From assembly GCF_039729195.1 (NCBI RefSeq), contig NZ_CP155796.1:3286001-3350000 (forward strand): DNA of 64,000 nt, in the 5' to 3' direction. This DNA comes from Mycobacterium sp. DL (lineage in GTDB: Bacteria; Actinomycetota; Actinomycetes; Mycobacteriales; Mycobacteriaceae). The notes under the pieces were generated by a model. It saw only the letters and a list, made by a program, of their open reading frames with translations. It was not told the DNA's origin and ran no database searches. This document shows, piece by piece, positions 17,046 through 25,655 of this stretch (the first letter of the stretch is position 1; each line of letters opens with the position of its first letter). A program made the position numbers and the translations under genes.

Positions 17046-18365
17046 ATGGCTGCGCAGACCCCATTGACGATCATGTTCTGGCCCGAATCGGCCTACGGAC
17101 CGACCAATCAGTGCATCGGACTGGCCTCGATACTGCGCGACCGGGGCCACACCATCGTGTTCGCAGCCGAGAGTTCGTGGGCGGGAAAGCTCGAACCACT
17201 GGGATTCATCGAGGAACTCGTTGATCTCGCAGAACCGGCCGACGGCGCTGCCGACGAGGACCCGGGGAAGTTCTGGACCGACTTCATCGCCGAGACGTCG
17301 CCCGAGTTTCGCAAGCCCACCATCGAGCAGCTCGGCTCGTTCATCCAGCCGACGTATCAGGCCCTCATCGACGGCGCGAGATACTGTGAGCCGCGGCTTC
17401 GGCAGATCGTCGCCGAGCACCGGCCGGACGTCATCGTCGAGGACAACGTGGTGCTGTTCCCCGCGCTCGTCACTGCCGGTGCACCGTTCGTGCGAATCGT
17501 CTCGTGCAGTCCGTTGGAGTTGCCGGGTGAGGACGTTCCGCCGCCGTTCTCCGGGCTGCCCAGCGCCGACCGTGGCGACTGGGACGCCTACCGGGCCGAG
17601 TTCGATCGCACCCACAGATCCATGTGGGCCGATTTCGACGCCTGGGTCCGAGAGCAGGGCGCAGCGCCACTGCCCGACCTGGAGTTCATGCCGCGCGTCA
17701 ACGCCGCCAACCTCTACGTCTACCCCGCCGAAGCGGACTACCTCGACGCACGTCCACTGGACGACAGCTGGACGAGGATGGATTCCAGTGTGCGCGAAAC
17801 CGATGAGGACTACGTTGTCCCGGCCGAACTGGCGAATCGGCCGGACGGCAGCGCCCTGGTCTACCTGTCGCTGGGCTCGCTCGGCGGCGCCGATGTGGGT
17901 CTCATGCAGCGTCTCGTGGACGTGCTGGGCACCTCACGGCATCGCTTCATCGTCAGCAAGGGCCCGCAGGCCGATCGAATCACGTTGCCTGACAACATGG
18001 TCGGTGCCCAGATGCTGCCCCAGACCAAGGTCATCCCGCAGGTCGACCTGGTGATCTCGCACGGCGGCAACAACACCGTCACCGAAGCGCTGCACTTCGG
18101 CAAGCCACTGATCGTCCTACCGTTGTTCTGGGACCAGTACGAGAATGCGCAACGCATCAACGAGCTCGGGTTCGGCTTACGCCTGGACACCTACGGCTTC
18201 ACCGACAGCGATCTGACCGACGCTGTCGACCGATTGTTCGCCGACGCCGAGCTCCGGACGCGCCTGGACCGCCTCGGCGCAGCCGTGCGCGCGCGAGACG
18301 GACTCCGTGTCGGAGCCGACGTCATCGAACGTGTCGGCATCGAGCATCGAGCATCCGTTGGCTGA
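17046..18365 (+). CDS. Glycosyltransferase of the UGT/MGT type (GT1-like)
   Basis: The 439-residue protein has the GT-B fold pattern of macrolide and glycopeptide glycosyltransferases. The N-terminal acceptor domain starts TIMFWPESAYGPTNQCIGLASIL. The C-terminal donor domain contains LVYLSLGSLGGADVGLMQRLVD and the nucleotide-sugar region VDLVISHGGNNTVTEALHFGKPLIVLPLFWDQ. It transfers a sugar from a nucleotide donor to a small hydrophobic acceptor or natural product. The ATG at 17046 is preferred to upstream in-frame starts that add non-conserved sequence. It overlaps or abuts the kinase gene downstream, so the three genes 17046-20531 form an operon. Confidence 0.85.
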   Translation: MAAQTPLTIMFWPESAYGPTNQCIGLASILRDRGHTIVFAAESSWAGKLEPLGFIEELVDLAEPADGAADEDPGKFWTDFIAETSPEFRKPTIEQLGSFIQPTYQALIDGARYCEPRLRQIVAEHRPDVIVEDNVVLFPALVTAGAPFVRIVSCSPLELPGEDVPPPFSGLPSADRGDWDAYRAEFDRTHRSMWADFDAWVREQGAAPLPDLEFMPRVNAANLYVYPAEADYLDARPLDDSWTRMDSSVRETDEDYVVPAELANRPDGSALVYLSLGSLGGADVGLMQRLVDVLGTSRHRFIVSKGPQADRITLPDNMVGAQMLPQTKVIPQVDLVISHGGNNTVTEALHFGKPLIVLPLFWDQYENAQRINELGFGLRLDTYGFTDSDLTDAVDRLFADAELRTRLDRLGAAVRARDGLRVGADVIERVGIEHRASVG

Positions 18366-19560
18366 CATCGTCGACGCGCTCGAACTGGCCCATGCCCGGT
18401 TGGCGATCGTGAGCGATGCCGGCACGCTGTCCGCGGCGCCCCAGGTCGAGATGGCCGACAGACGGTGGCGGAAGGCTCAGCCGGGAGACGGTGCCGCCGA
18501 GGCGCTACTCGATCTTGTTGCAGGAGTGTCTGTTACGAGGCAGCTGGGACGGTTCACCGTACGGTCGTGGACCGAGATCACGGCCACCGGCGAACAACCG
18601 GTCGGCGTGGACCAGACCAACGAGTCGGTGATCGTCGGCGACTCCGCAGTCGTCAAGTGGGCGACTCATCTACAGCAGGGGCCGCATCCGGCACCGCAGC
18701 GAATCAGCGCACTGCGCGACGCCGGATTCACCGGGATGCCCGTGCCGTGGGGCCTGGTCACCTGGCAGCCCCCGGAGGGCGCGGAGACTCTCGTCGCCTA
18801 TGCCGACGAGTACCTGCCCGGGGCGGTCGACGGCTGGACCTGGGCGGTCGACATGGTGACCTCCGCTGCCCTCGGCCACGACACGGCAGCACTGAGCAAC
18901 GCTGCGTCGGAGGTCGGCGCGCTGGTCGCCGACATGCACGCCGCGCTCTCACCGACGGCGTCCATCGCATCCGAGAACGACGCGGCCCGGTGGCGCGACG
19001 ACGCTCTCAAGGTACTCGATATCGCCTGCGCCCTCGGCGATTTCCCGAGTAGCACGATACTGCGGGACCGCCGCGAACAGGTGTCCTTCGAACTGGAGAT
19101 ACTGGGGACGCTGGCGGGCACCGTGGTGATCGACGGCCATGGCGACCTCCATGTCGGTCAGGTGTTGCACAGCGCGGGCCGATTCGTGGTCACCGATTTC
19201 GACGGCAACCCGGTGCTGCCCGCGTCCGAGCGGATCCTGCCGATTCCCGCGGCGGTCGATGTGGCCGGCATGGCTCAGTCGCTGGCCCACGTCGCGGTCG
19301 TCGCGCGCCGGCACACCCCCCTTGACGCCCGGGCGCTCGCCGATGCGGACGAATCGGCCCGCGGCAACTTCCTGGATGCCTATGCTCGGCGCCTCGCCGA
19401 TCTCGGCCACACCGATCTCTATGACGCGCAGGCACTGCGGGCCTTGCGGATACAGCAGGCGATGCGCGAGATGATCTATGCGGCCAGGCATCTACCGAGA
19501 TGGATGTATGTCCCCGACGCAGCGCTTCCTGCCCTCCTCGACGCGGACACAGACTCGTGA
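18331..19560 (+). CDS. Aminosugar/maltose kinase-like phosphotransferase (actinobacterial glucosamine kinase type)
   Basis: This 409-residue protein has a maltokinase/aminoglycoside-phosphotransferase fold. An ATP-binding N-lobe carries NESVIVGDSAVVKW, a catalytic loop reads VVIDGHGDLHVGQVL and a metal-binding motif reads VVTDFDGNP. Actinobacterial glucosamine kinases show this same signature and are reported next to SIS-domain genes, as here. The likely reaction is ATP-dependent phosphorylation of glucosamine or a related sugar. The GTG at 18331 overlaps the glycosyltransferase end. A GTG at 18307 or a TTG at 18358 are alternatives. Maltokinase activity is the main alternative, but there is no trehalose synthase or other GlgE-pathway gene nearby. 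Confidence 0.75.
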   Translation: MSASSIEHPLADIVDALELAHARLAIVSDAGTLSAAPQVEMADRRWRKAQPGDGAAEALLDLVAGVSVTRQLGRFTVRSWTEITATGEQPVGVDQTNESVIVGDSAVVKWATHLQQGPHPAPQRISALRDAGFTGMPVPWGLVTWQPPEGAETLVAYADEYLPGAVDGWTWAVDMVTSAALGHDTAALSNAASEVGALVADMHAALSPTASIASENDAARWRDDALKVLDIACALGDFPSSTILRDRREQVSFELEILGTLAGTVVIDGHGDLHVGQVLHSAGRFVVTDFDGNPVLPASERILPIPAAVDVAGMAQSLAHVAVVARRHTPLDARALADADESARGNFLDAYARRLADLGHTDLYDAQALRALRIQQAMREMIYAARHLPRWMYVPDAALPALLDADTDS

Positions 19561-20531
19561 AGCCCGAGGGGTACGCCGCCGATCTGCGTCGCAAGCCCGA
19601 GGTGCTGCAGCGACTCGCGAGATCACTGGCAGCAGAGAACCCTTGGGCTGCGGTGGTGCCGCCCGGCACCTCGCGGGTGGTCCTGGTCGGAATGGGATCT
19701 TCGGCCTACGCCGGAGCGGTGGCCGCCGCCCGGATGCGGGCACGGGGCCTGATGGCGACATCGGAGCTGGCATCGTCGCGACTACTCCCCTCCTGGGGCC
19801 CGGGGACGCTGGTGGTGGCGACATCGGCCGGCGGAGGTTCGGTCGAAACGCTCGACGCCCTGAGCCGGCTTCCCGACACGGTGACCACAGTCGCTCTCAC
19901 CAATACCCCGGGCTCGGCCGTCACCTCACGATGCGACGGCGTGGTCACGTTGGACGCGGACCCCGAGGTCGGGGGCGTCGCGTGCCGCAGTTATCAGCAC
20001 ACCCTCGCCTTGCTGATCGCCCTGGAATGTCACCTGACGGGAACCGACACCACCGCGTTGGTGGCGACGCTCGATTCGGCCGCCACGGCGAGCGCACACC
20101 TGCTCGAATCCGAATCAGACTGGGGTCCTGATGTTTCCGAGCTGCTCCTCGGACCCACCGGCAGCCACCTCGCCGCGCCGGCGCATCGGCTGTGCTCGGC
20201 GCAGCAGGGCGCGCTGATGCTTCGGGAGGGACCCCGGCGGAGCGCGGTCGGGTGCGAGACCGGCGACTGGAGCCATGTCGATGTCTACCTGACCAAGACC
20301 ACCGACTACCGACTGCTCGTGTTCAGCGGTTCGCCGTGGGAACCGCAACTGGCCGAGTGGACCACCGCCCGCGGCACCACCGTGGTGGGGGTGGGCGGCG
20401 AGGTTCCCGGGGCCCGGTACACCGTGCGCTACCCCGCAGACTCCGAGGACGACGTCGCGCTGCTCACCGAGACGCTGGTACCCGAACTCGTCGCGGCTCG
20501 GGCGTGGCTGGGCTCCGCCGGTCTGCGCTGA
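19557..20531 (+). CDS. SIS-domain sugar isomerase/deaminase-like protein
   Basis: The 324-residue protein has two sugar-isomerase (SIS) domains. The first contains GMGSSAYAGAVAAARM and TSAGGGSVETLDALSRL, and the second has AHRLCSAQQGALMLREGPRRSAVGCETGDWSHVD, like the isomerase half of GlmS. Members bind phosphosugars and isomerise or deaminate them. The GTG at 19557 overlaps the stop of the kinase gene by four bases, so they are tightly coupled. Together they suggest glucosamine to glucosamine-6-phosphate, then isomerisation or deamination. It lacks the glutaminase half of GlmS, so free ammonia or no ammonia would be used. Confidence 0.85.
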   Translation: MKPEGYAADLRRKPEVLQRLARSLAAENPWAAVVPPGTSRVVLVGMGSSAYAGAVAAARMRARGLMATSELASSRLLPSWGPGTLVVATSAGGGSVETLDALSRLPDTVTTVALTNTPGSAVTSRCDGVVTLDADPEVGGVACRSYQHTLALLIALECHLTGTDTTALVATLDSAATASAHLLESESDWGPDVSELLLGPTGSHLAAPAHRLCSAQQGALMLREGPRRSAVGCETGDWSHVDVYLTKTTDYRLLVFSGSPWEPQLAEWTTARGTTVVGVGGEVPGARYTVRYPADSEDDVALLTETLVPELVAARAWLGSAGLR

Positions 20532-20547
20532 ACATCGCCCGCCGTGT

Positions 20548-21792
20548 TCATCGCTGCGGTGAACGCCCGGCAGTGGCCGACCGAAGGAGTTCGGCGGCCT
20601 CGCCCTGGAATGCGTATTCGGCCCAACCCTGAGGTGTCGATTCGAACCGGGAGTCGATGGCGGACGGGTCGGCCCCAGCCTCCAGCAGCCGCTGGATCTC
20701 GGGTAGGTCGCCGCCCCAGGCAGCATGGTGGAGCGCGGTCGCGCCGTGTTCGTCGCGGGAGTTCGGCTCGTCGGGAACCGACGGCATCACCAACTCGACA
20801 CCGGACACATCCACGCCGTGGCGCGCCAGAAGATCGAGCCTGTCGGCGAAGCCGTGATCAGCGGCCCAGACGACCTGGTCTCGCCACATCTGACTTCGGG
20901 TCGGGATCGCCTCGCCGAGCCGGCGTTCCCACGGGCTCTGACCCGCATCGGCCAAGCCGTACTCGAAGAGCAACTCCAGGTGCGAGTCGTCGGGTCGAAA
21001 CATCCGGTTGTAGAGCGCCTGCTGGTCGACTGGGTGGGCACCCCACTCGAGCAGCAGCCTCGCCAGGTCGGGTGCGTGCGGATGCCGAGGTTGGCGGCCC
21101 GGACCCTGTTCACCCTCGCCGAACACTCCTGTCAGGGCGGTGAAGGGTGTGGACAACCCACACCACAGGTACCCGGAGTCGGGATCGGCACCGGCTTCAA
21201 GCAACAGTGTCGCGGCAGCGATCACCTGTTCCCGCGTTCGACCGAGGTCGACACGGGAGTAGCACAGGTACATCAACGGCTCCCACCCGAACGGGCCACC
21301 GTGCGTCGTCGAGAGATCACGCTGGTCGGTGAGATGGCGGCCCAGCGCTGTCGGATCAGCGGCCGCGGCGGCCGCCCAAATATGCTGGTCGCCCAGATCA
21401 GCTGCTGCAGCGTATATTTCGGCAGCCGCTGCGCGCCGAGGTGGCGCGTCGTCGGCGGTGTAGCGCAGCACCGACAACGCGCAGAACCGGTCCGCCTCGC
21501 ACAGGACGTCCTCGTCGATTCGGCGCGGGTCGACGCCGAGGTCATCGGCGACAGCAAGGTAGTGGGTGAGCGCGGACCACCCGGTGAAGCCGTACCGACC
21601 GGCAATCGTCAGCTGCGCGTCGGGCAGTGCGAAATCACCGCCCTTCTGCGGCAATACCTCTGCGGACCTCGGATGGTGTCGACGAACCAACTCGATGCCG
21701 TCGGGATCGGCATCGAGCACTCGTCGCTGCAGCCCGTGAGCCTGGTCGCGAAGGTCACTCAACGAGGGGTTGTCGGGCAGCGAGCTGGCCAC
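20548..21792 (-). CDS. Ankyrin-repeat protein
   Basis: The 414-residue protein starts with a helical region (LSDLRDQAHGLQRRVLDADPDGIELVRRHHP) followed by ankyrin-type repeats. The clearest are EQVIAAATLLLEAGADPDSGY, PDLARLLLEWGAHPVD, FADRLDLLARHGVDVSG and the C-terminal HGATALHHAAWGGDLPEIQRLLEAGADPSA. Ankyrin repeats bind other proteins, and the partner is unknown. There is no signal peptide or membrane helix, so it is probably cytosolic. It converges with the SIS gene, with 16 bp between stops. Confidence 0.85.
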   Translation of the reverse strand: MASSLPDNPSLSDLRDQAHGLQRRVLDADPDGIELVRRHHPRSAEVLPQKGGDFALPDAQLTIAGRYGFTGWSALTHYLAVADDLGVDPRRIDEDVLCEADRFCALSVLRYTADDAPPRRAAAAEIYAAAADLGDQHIWAAAAAADPTALGRHLTDQRDLSTTHGGPFGWEPLMYLCYSRVDLGRTREQVIAAATLLLEAGADPDSGYLWCGLSTPFTALTGVFGEGEQGPGRQPRHPHAPDLARLLLEWGAHPVDQQALYNRMFRPDDSHLELLFEYGLADAGQSPWERRLGEAIPTRSQMWRDQVVWAADHGFADRLDLLARHGVDVSGVELVMPSVPDEPNSRDEHGATALHHAAWGGDLPEIQRLLEAGADPSAIDSRFESTPQGWAEYAFQGEAAELLRSATAGRSPQR

Positions 21793-21899
21793 GGTCCTCC
21801 TCGGCGGACGTCTGCGGATTCAGCTGCGAGTGTATGCGTTGTGCGGTCTGCGCCCCCATTCACCGAAACGGCGGCAGGCCCGGCGGTACGATCCCGGTC

Positions 21900-22205
21900 G
21901 TGTGGGCATTGCGAGTGGTGGGATCCGTCGGGTTGTGTGTGGTGACCTTCGGGCTGTCGGCCCTACCGCAGCCGATGGAGGCCACCGCCGATGTCTGCGG
22001 TTCGGTCGGAGGACGCCATGTGTCGGTGAACGCGTGCGGCAGCATCGCTGACGCCATCGCACCGTGGGTGCCACCGCCGTCCGAGTATGTGCCGCTGCCG
22101 GAGGATTACGAAGCCGCACCACCCCCGCCGCCACCGCCCCCTCCGCCGGACATCAGCGTCTGCGGGAACTTCGGTCGCCGCATCACCGTCAGCGGTTGTG
22201 TGTAG
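21900..22205 (+). CDS. Small secreted protein with duplicated cysteine motif and polyproline linker
   Basis: From the GTG at 21900 the protein has 101 residues. Residues 1-30 are a probable signal peptide ending near ATA-D31. The mature part has two similar blocks, C33-G-S-V-G-G-R-H-V-S-V-N-A-C46 and C88-G-N-F-G-R-R-I-T-V-S-G-C100. Between them lies a linker with a run of ten prolines. Each block could form a disulfide hairpin. I do not recognise a characterised family. The upstream reading frame is open to 21627 but that part has no coding character. The gene converges with the thioesterase gene at 22214. Confidence 0.6.
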   Translation: MWALRVVGSVGLCVVTFGLSALPQPMEATADVCGSVGGRHVSVNACGSIADAIAPWVPPPSEYVPLPEDYEAAPPPPPPPPPPDISVCGNFGRRITVSGCV

Positions 22206-22213
22206 CCGGACGC

Positions 22214-23029
22214 CTACTCGTAGTTGATGCCCATGCGGAACTCCCGCGTCGAGAAGTCGATCTGCGCAGCAGGGTTGGCGATGGCAGTGGTCGTCCCGGC
22301 TCCGAACGCCCCGAGGCTGTCGAACAGTGTCGCGGTCCCGACGGCGATGCCGTCGGCGGCCTGGTGCGAGTCCGCCTGGATACCGATCCACTCGTCGACC
22401 GGAAGGCGCGACAGCGCGACGGTCAGGTCGCCGTTGATGTAGCCCACCCCGGCACTGCCCAGGTTGGTCACCAGGCTCGTCGCCTCCGCCACGGTCGCCG
22501 CCCGGACGAACGGAGAGAGCCTCTCGCCGGTGACGACTCCGATGCCGTCGTTGTAGAAACGTTTCCGCGAGCCGTTCTGGTGCTCAGCCGGCGACCGTGT
22601 CCACCCGGCCTCGTCGCTGCCGACGTACGGCGAGATCGCGCCGTCGGGTGACGGCGGTTCCGGGAAGCGGGCTTCCGACGTCCACAGCTCCCCCGGTACC
22701 GGCGCCGACGGCCGGTACTGCACCAGCGTCGCCCGTGCCACCACACGTCCGTCCTGCACGACGTCGCCTTCTGCGACACGGACCCGGCGGCCGTCGCGAA
22801 GCACCCTGATGTCCAGCGTCGTGAGCGCGTTGCGTGCTGCGCGGAACAGGTCCACTGCCAACCGCGCGGGACGAAATTCAGCTGAGCCGCAATGCTTTTC
22901 GAGTCCGCGGGCAATCAGTCCGACGATCGCCGGGCCATTGAGGTGGTCGTCTCCCCAGTGACTCTGCGCAAAATTCGTCGGCATGAATCCGTCGCCGGCA
23001 GGGGTGAAGTGGCCCGGGTGCTCCGCCAC
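22214..23029 (-). CDS. Acyl-CoA thioesterase-like protein (TesB-type double hotdog)
   Basis: The 271-residue protein matches the TesB-like thioesterase superfamily. The N-terminal hotdog starts with GDGFMPTNFAQSHWGDDHLNGPAIVGLIARGLE and RPARLAVDLFRAA. The C-terminal half includes INGDLTVALSRLPVDEWIGIQADSH and ends GTTTAIANPAAQIDFSTREF. Such enzymes hydrolyse acyl-CoA esters. The GTG at 23029 directly follows the SDR stop, so the pair is coupled and probably acts on one substrate. The TetR regulator upstream likely controls both. Confidence 0.8.
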   Translation of the reverse strand: MAEHPGHFTPAGDGFMPTNFAQSHWGDDHLNGPAIVGLIARGLEKHCGSAEFRPARLAVDLFRAARNALTTLDIRVLRDGRRVRVAEGDVVQDGRVVARATLVQYRPSAPVPGELWTSEARFPEPPSPDGAISPYVGSDEAGWTRSPAEHQNGSRKRFYNDGIGVVTGERLSPFVRAATVAEATSLVTNLGSAGVGYINGDLTVALSRLPVDEWIGIQADSHQAADGIAVGTATLFDSLGAFGAGTTTAIANPAAQIDFSTREFRMGINYE

Positions 23030-23731
23030 TCAGGTGTTCCTGCCGCCGTTGACCCCGAGAATCTGTCCGGTGATGTAGCCGGCCTCCTCGGAGACCAGGA
23101 ACGCGCACGCCGCGGCGATGTCCTCGGGCCGTCCGATCCGGCGCACCGGCGTCGCATCGATTGTCGCCTGCACGTCACCCAGTAGACCTCGCGACTCGGC
23201 ACCGCGCAGCATCGGGGTGTCGATGAATCCCGGTGGCACGGCGTTGACGGTGATTCCGGCGGGGCCGTACTCCAGCGCGAGCGACTTCGTCAGCCCGTTG
23301 ACCGCGGACTTGGCTGCCACATAGTGCGCCATGTACGGCGTCCCCGAATGGGTGCTCGACGACGAGATGTTGACGATGCGGCCCCAGCCCGCGTCGATCA
23401 TGCCGGGCAACACCGATTGCACGCAGTGGAAGACGCCGTTGAGGTTCACGTCGACCACGCGCTGCCACTCGGCGAAGGTGATGTCGGTGAAGCGCTTGAA
23501 CCCGTCCAGTCCGGCGGCATTCACCAGAATCGTGACGGGCCCCGACTGCGCAGTGATCGCAGCGAAGGCCGCTTCGATCTGTGCTCGATCGGTCACATCG
23601 GCGACGTGGGCCAACTCGTCATCCGAGGGATTGAGATCGATGGTCGCCACATGGTGGCCATCTGCCCGCAGCCGCTCGACCACCGCGCGCCCGATGCCCG
23701 ACCCGCCTCCGATCACTACCGCATTCTTCAT
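23030..23731 (-). CDS. SDR-family oxidoreductase (FabG-like)
   Basis: The 233-residue classical SDR has an N-terminal VIGGGSGIGRAVVERL cofactor loop, LVNAAG, an IVNISSSS catalytic-Ser segment, YVAAK as catalytic Tyr-Lys and a C-terminal GYITGQILGVNGG. It reduces or oxidises a carbonyl/hydroxyl with NAD(P). The ATG at 23731, with GGAAAGGAA upstream, is preferred to an in-frame start at 23773 that overlaps the TetR gene. It sits between the TetR regulator and the thioesterase in one transcription unit, suggesting a fatty-acid or terpenoid acyl-CoA pathway. Confidence 0.9.
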   Translation of the reverse strand: MKNAVVIGGGSGIGRAVVERLRADGHHVATIDLNPSDDELAHVADVTDRAQIEAAFAAITAQSGPVTILVNAAGLDGFKRFTDITFAEWQRVVDVNLNGVFHCVQSVLPGMIDAGWGRIVNISSSSTHSGTPYMAHYVAAKSAVNGLTKSLALEYGPAGITVNAVPPGFIDTPMLRGAESRGLLGDVQATIDATPVRRIGRPEDIAAACAFLVSEEAGYITGQILGVNGGRNT

Positions 23732-23769
23732 TCCAGATTCCTTTCCCGGCACCATGCCGGTGATGCTCG

Positions 23770-24351
23770 TCACGGGCGTCGTGGCACCCGCACACCCAGA
23801 GTTCGTCGACCCGCCTCGATGAGGTGGGACAGAAGTTCCTCGTCGCCGACCTTCGCCGATATCGGGCCGGCCGCCGCGGCCATGCCGGCAAACACCATGG
23901 CCGCCTTGATCTTTCCGGCCGGCCCCGGATCAACATCGGCGAGAAGCGACAACTGACGCGCGATGAGTTGCGTCCAATCGCCGCGCTGCTCCAGCGCGGC
24001 GGCGACGCTGGGATCGGCGGCGAGCACCCCCACCAGGCCGCGGTTGCGTACCGCTAGAGCGGCATATCCGGTCAGCATCTCGTCTGCCCTGGCGGAGGCG
24101 GACCGCTTGTGCTCCGCCGCGTCGACAACCGTCGCAAGCTCTTCCAGCAGGGGTTCCAGCACTGCCAGCAAGAGCTGGTCGCGGCTCCGAAAGTGGTGGT
24201 AGATGGCCGCTTTGGTGAAACCGATGTCGTCGGCGATCATCTGCAGCGAGGTGCCGGCGTAGCTGTTGCGGGTGAACAGTCGCACGGCGACGTCGATCAG
24301 CCGGGCCCGTGTGTCCGTCGCCCGATGGTCGGTGGCCGCGGCTGACTGCAC
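23770..24351 (-). CDS. TetR-family transcriptional regulator
   Basis: The 193-residue protein has an N-terminal TetR helix-turn-helix (ARLIDVAVRLFTRNSYAGTSLQMIADDIGFTKAAIYHHFRSRDQLL, split here as two helices at about 15-60). The C-terminal part is a helical ligand-binding domain. It is first in an operon with the SDR and thioesterase genes and probably represses them. A perfect palindrome with an extra half-site lies 22 bp upstream of its start (24374-24412). The inducing ligand is unknown; an acyl-CoA is plausible from the target genes. Confidence 0.9.
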   Translation of the reverse strand: MQSAAATDHRATDTRARLIDVAVRLFTRNSYAGTSLQMIADDIGFTKAAIYHHFRSRDQLLLAVLEPLLEELATVVDAAEHKRSASARADEMLTGYAALAVRNRGLVGVLAADPSVAAALEQRGDWTQLIARQLSLLADVDPGPAGKIKAAMVFAGMAAAAGPISAKVGDEELLSHLIEAGRRTLGVRVPRRP

Positions 24352-24373
24352 AGCTACTCCCCTCGCCAGATAC

Positions 24374-24412
24374 CTTTACGATCGTAAAGTACGGCACTAG
24401 CCGATCGTAAAG
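24374..24412. promoter_or_regulatory. Probable TetR operator: 16-bp palindrome plus half-site
   Basis: CTTTACGATCGTAAAG (24374-24389) is a perfect palindrome. A second partial copy, CGATCGTAAAG, lies at 24402-24412. The repeat spacing and location just upstream of the TetR gene indicate an autoregulated operator, probably able to bind two dimers. Confidence 0.75.
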
Positions 24413-24437
24413 CAAGTTGCGACGGTCACCGGGTCCG

Positions 24438-24953
24438 TCACTCCGAGGGGGATGTCTCCTCGTCCATGACGGGTTCCGCAGCGCCCCGCCCACCGCGTCG
24501 CCCGCGCAGGATGACCGCGGAAACGGCCAGGATCAGCACCACCCCGGCGAGCACGCCGATCTCCACCACAGCCCGTGCGAAGTTCGGCCCGTTGTCGAGC
24601 AGAGTGGCAGCTTCGACCGACAACACGACGATCTCCTTGATTCCGGCGAGGATGCCGACGATCAGGAACGGTTCGACCGCGATCTCGTGCGATCGCAGCG
24701 ACGTGCGGACCGCATACAGCAGTTCGACGAAGATGAACACGAGTAGCAGTCCGTCGAGAACCTCGAGCATCACGGTGTTGACCGGTGTGTTGCGCAATCG
24801 CAGCATCGTGTTGAACTGGCTGACCAGCAGGGCGCCGGAACCGGCGATCAGCATCACCGCGATCGCCCAGTAGATCGTGTCCTCGACCACGCTGAGGACA
24901 CGGTCGGCCAGGCGCTGCCGCTCCTCTTCCTGGCCTTCGTCCGAGGTGGCCAC
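24438..24953 (-). CDS. PsiE-like four-helix membrane protein
   Basis: From the GTG at 24953 the protein has 171 residues and four membrane helices (TIYWAIAVMLIAGSGALLV; MLEVLDGLLLVFIFVELLYAV; FLIVGILAGIKEIVVLSVE; VVEIGVLAGVVLILAVSAVIL). A basic and then acidic tail follows. The pattern and the RSHEIAVEPFLIVGI segment resemble the phosphate-starvation-inducible PsiE family, whose biochemical role is unknown. It follows the TspO-like gene by 11 bp on the same strand and is probably co-transcribed. Confidence 0.7.
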   Translation of the reverse strand: MATSDEGQEEERQRLADRVLSVVEDTIYWAIAVMLIAGSGALLVSQFNTMLRLRNTPVNTVMLEVLDGLLLVFIFVELLYAVRTSLRSHEIAVEPFLIVGILAGIKEIVVLSVEAATLLDNGPNFARAVVEIGVLAGVVLILAVSAVILRGRRGGRGAAEPVMDEETSPSE

Positions 24954-24964
24954 CTGACTCTTAC

Positions 24965-25447
24965 TCAACGATTCAGCTGCCAGATCCGGGTCGACAGAAC
25001 CGTCGCGAACGCACACCACACGGGATACGCGGCCAGCGCCGCGCCCGCGGGAGCGTTCACCGCCGCCGCCCGCCGCGCCAGATCCGCGCTGCTCGCGGTC
25101 AGCAACCCGGCACCCACCGCCGCGACGCCCAGACGTTTGCGATTGAAGAAGACCCAACTCCAGCCGGCATTGATGACCAGATTGGCGGCCAACGCCCGGG
25201 TGTAGGCGCGTGCCTGCTCGGCGTCGCCGCGGTCGTTCAGCGTAGCGATCGTCGACGCCGAGACCACGGCGATGTCGCTGTACAGGATGTTCCATGCGAT
25301 GGGGAACGCCACCCGGGGCGGTTGGAAACCCGGCTTCTTCAACCTGTCGAACCAGGGCGACTCCACCGCGGGGCGGGTGGCCAGCGCGCCGGCGGCCGCC
25401 GCGGCGAACGAGGCACCCGCGGTCTTGGCAAGGGTCAACGGGCGCAT
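24965..25447 (-). CDS. TspO/MBR-family membrane protein
   Basis: The 160-residue protein has the tryptophan-rich TspO pattern with five predicted helices: SPWFDRLKKPGFQPPRVAF followed by AWNILY, and NLVINAGWSWVFFNRKRLG and YPVWCAFATVLSTRIWQLNR. TspO proteins bind porphyrins and isoprenoid-like ligands and are linked to stress and tetrapyrrole handling. The ATG at 25447 was chosen because upstream in-frame residues are not conserved-looking. It is the first gene of a pair with the PsiE-like gene. Confidence 0.8.
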   Translation of the reverse strand: MRPLTLAKTAGASFAAAAAGALATRPAVESPWFDRLKKPGFQPPRVAFPIAWNILYSDIAVVSASTIATLNDRGDAEQARAYTRALAANLVINAGWSWVFFNRKRLGVAAVGAGLLTASSADLARRAAAVNAPAGAALAAYPVWCAFATVLSTRIWQLNR

Positions 25448-25655
25448 GAAGATTCCTTTCGACAGGCGACATGCCACGGGTGCGGCATGGGATCACTACC
25501 CCGATCCCGGCGAAGTGAATCGGCGTGGGGTGAGCATGGCCTCAGCGCACCACACGACGCGCCGAAAACGGCCGATTCGCCCGAAGTGCGGCGGGTCGAC
25601 CCGGCCACCGTGTCCCGGGGTCGACCCCCGCGCCCCGCATGACGATGATCATCAC

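Noticed and set aside
25272..25655. N-terminal extension of the aminopeptidase to 25272
   Set aside because: It overlaps the divergent TspO gene and lacks coding character; GTG 25656 starts the conserved part.
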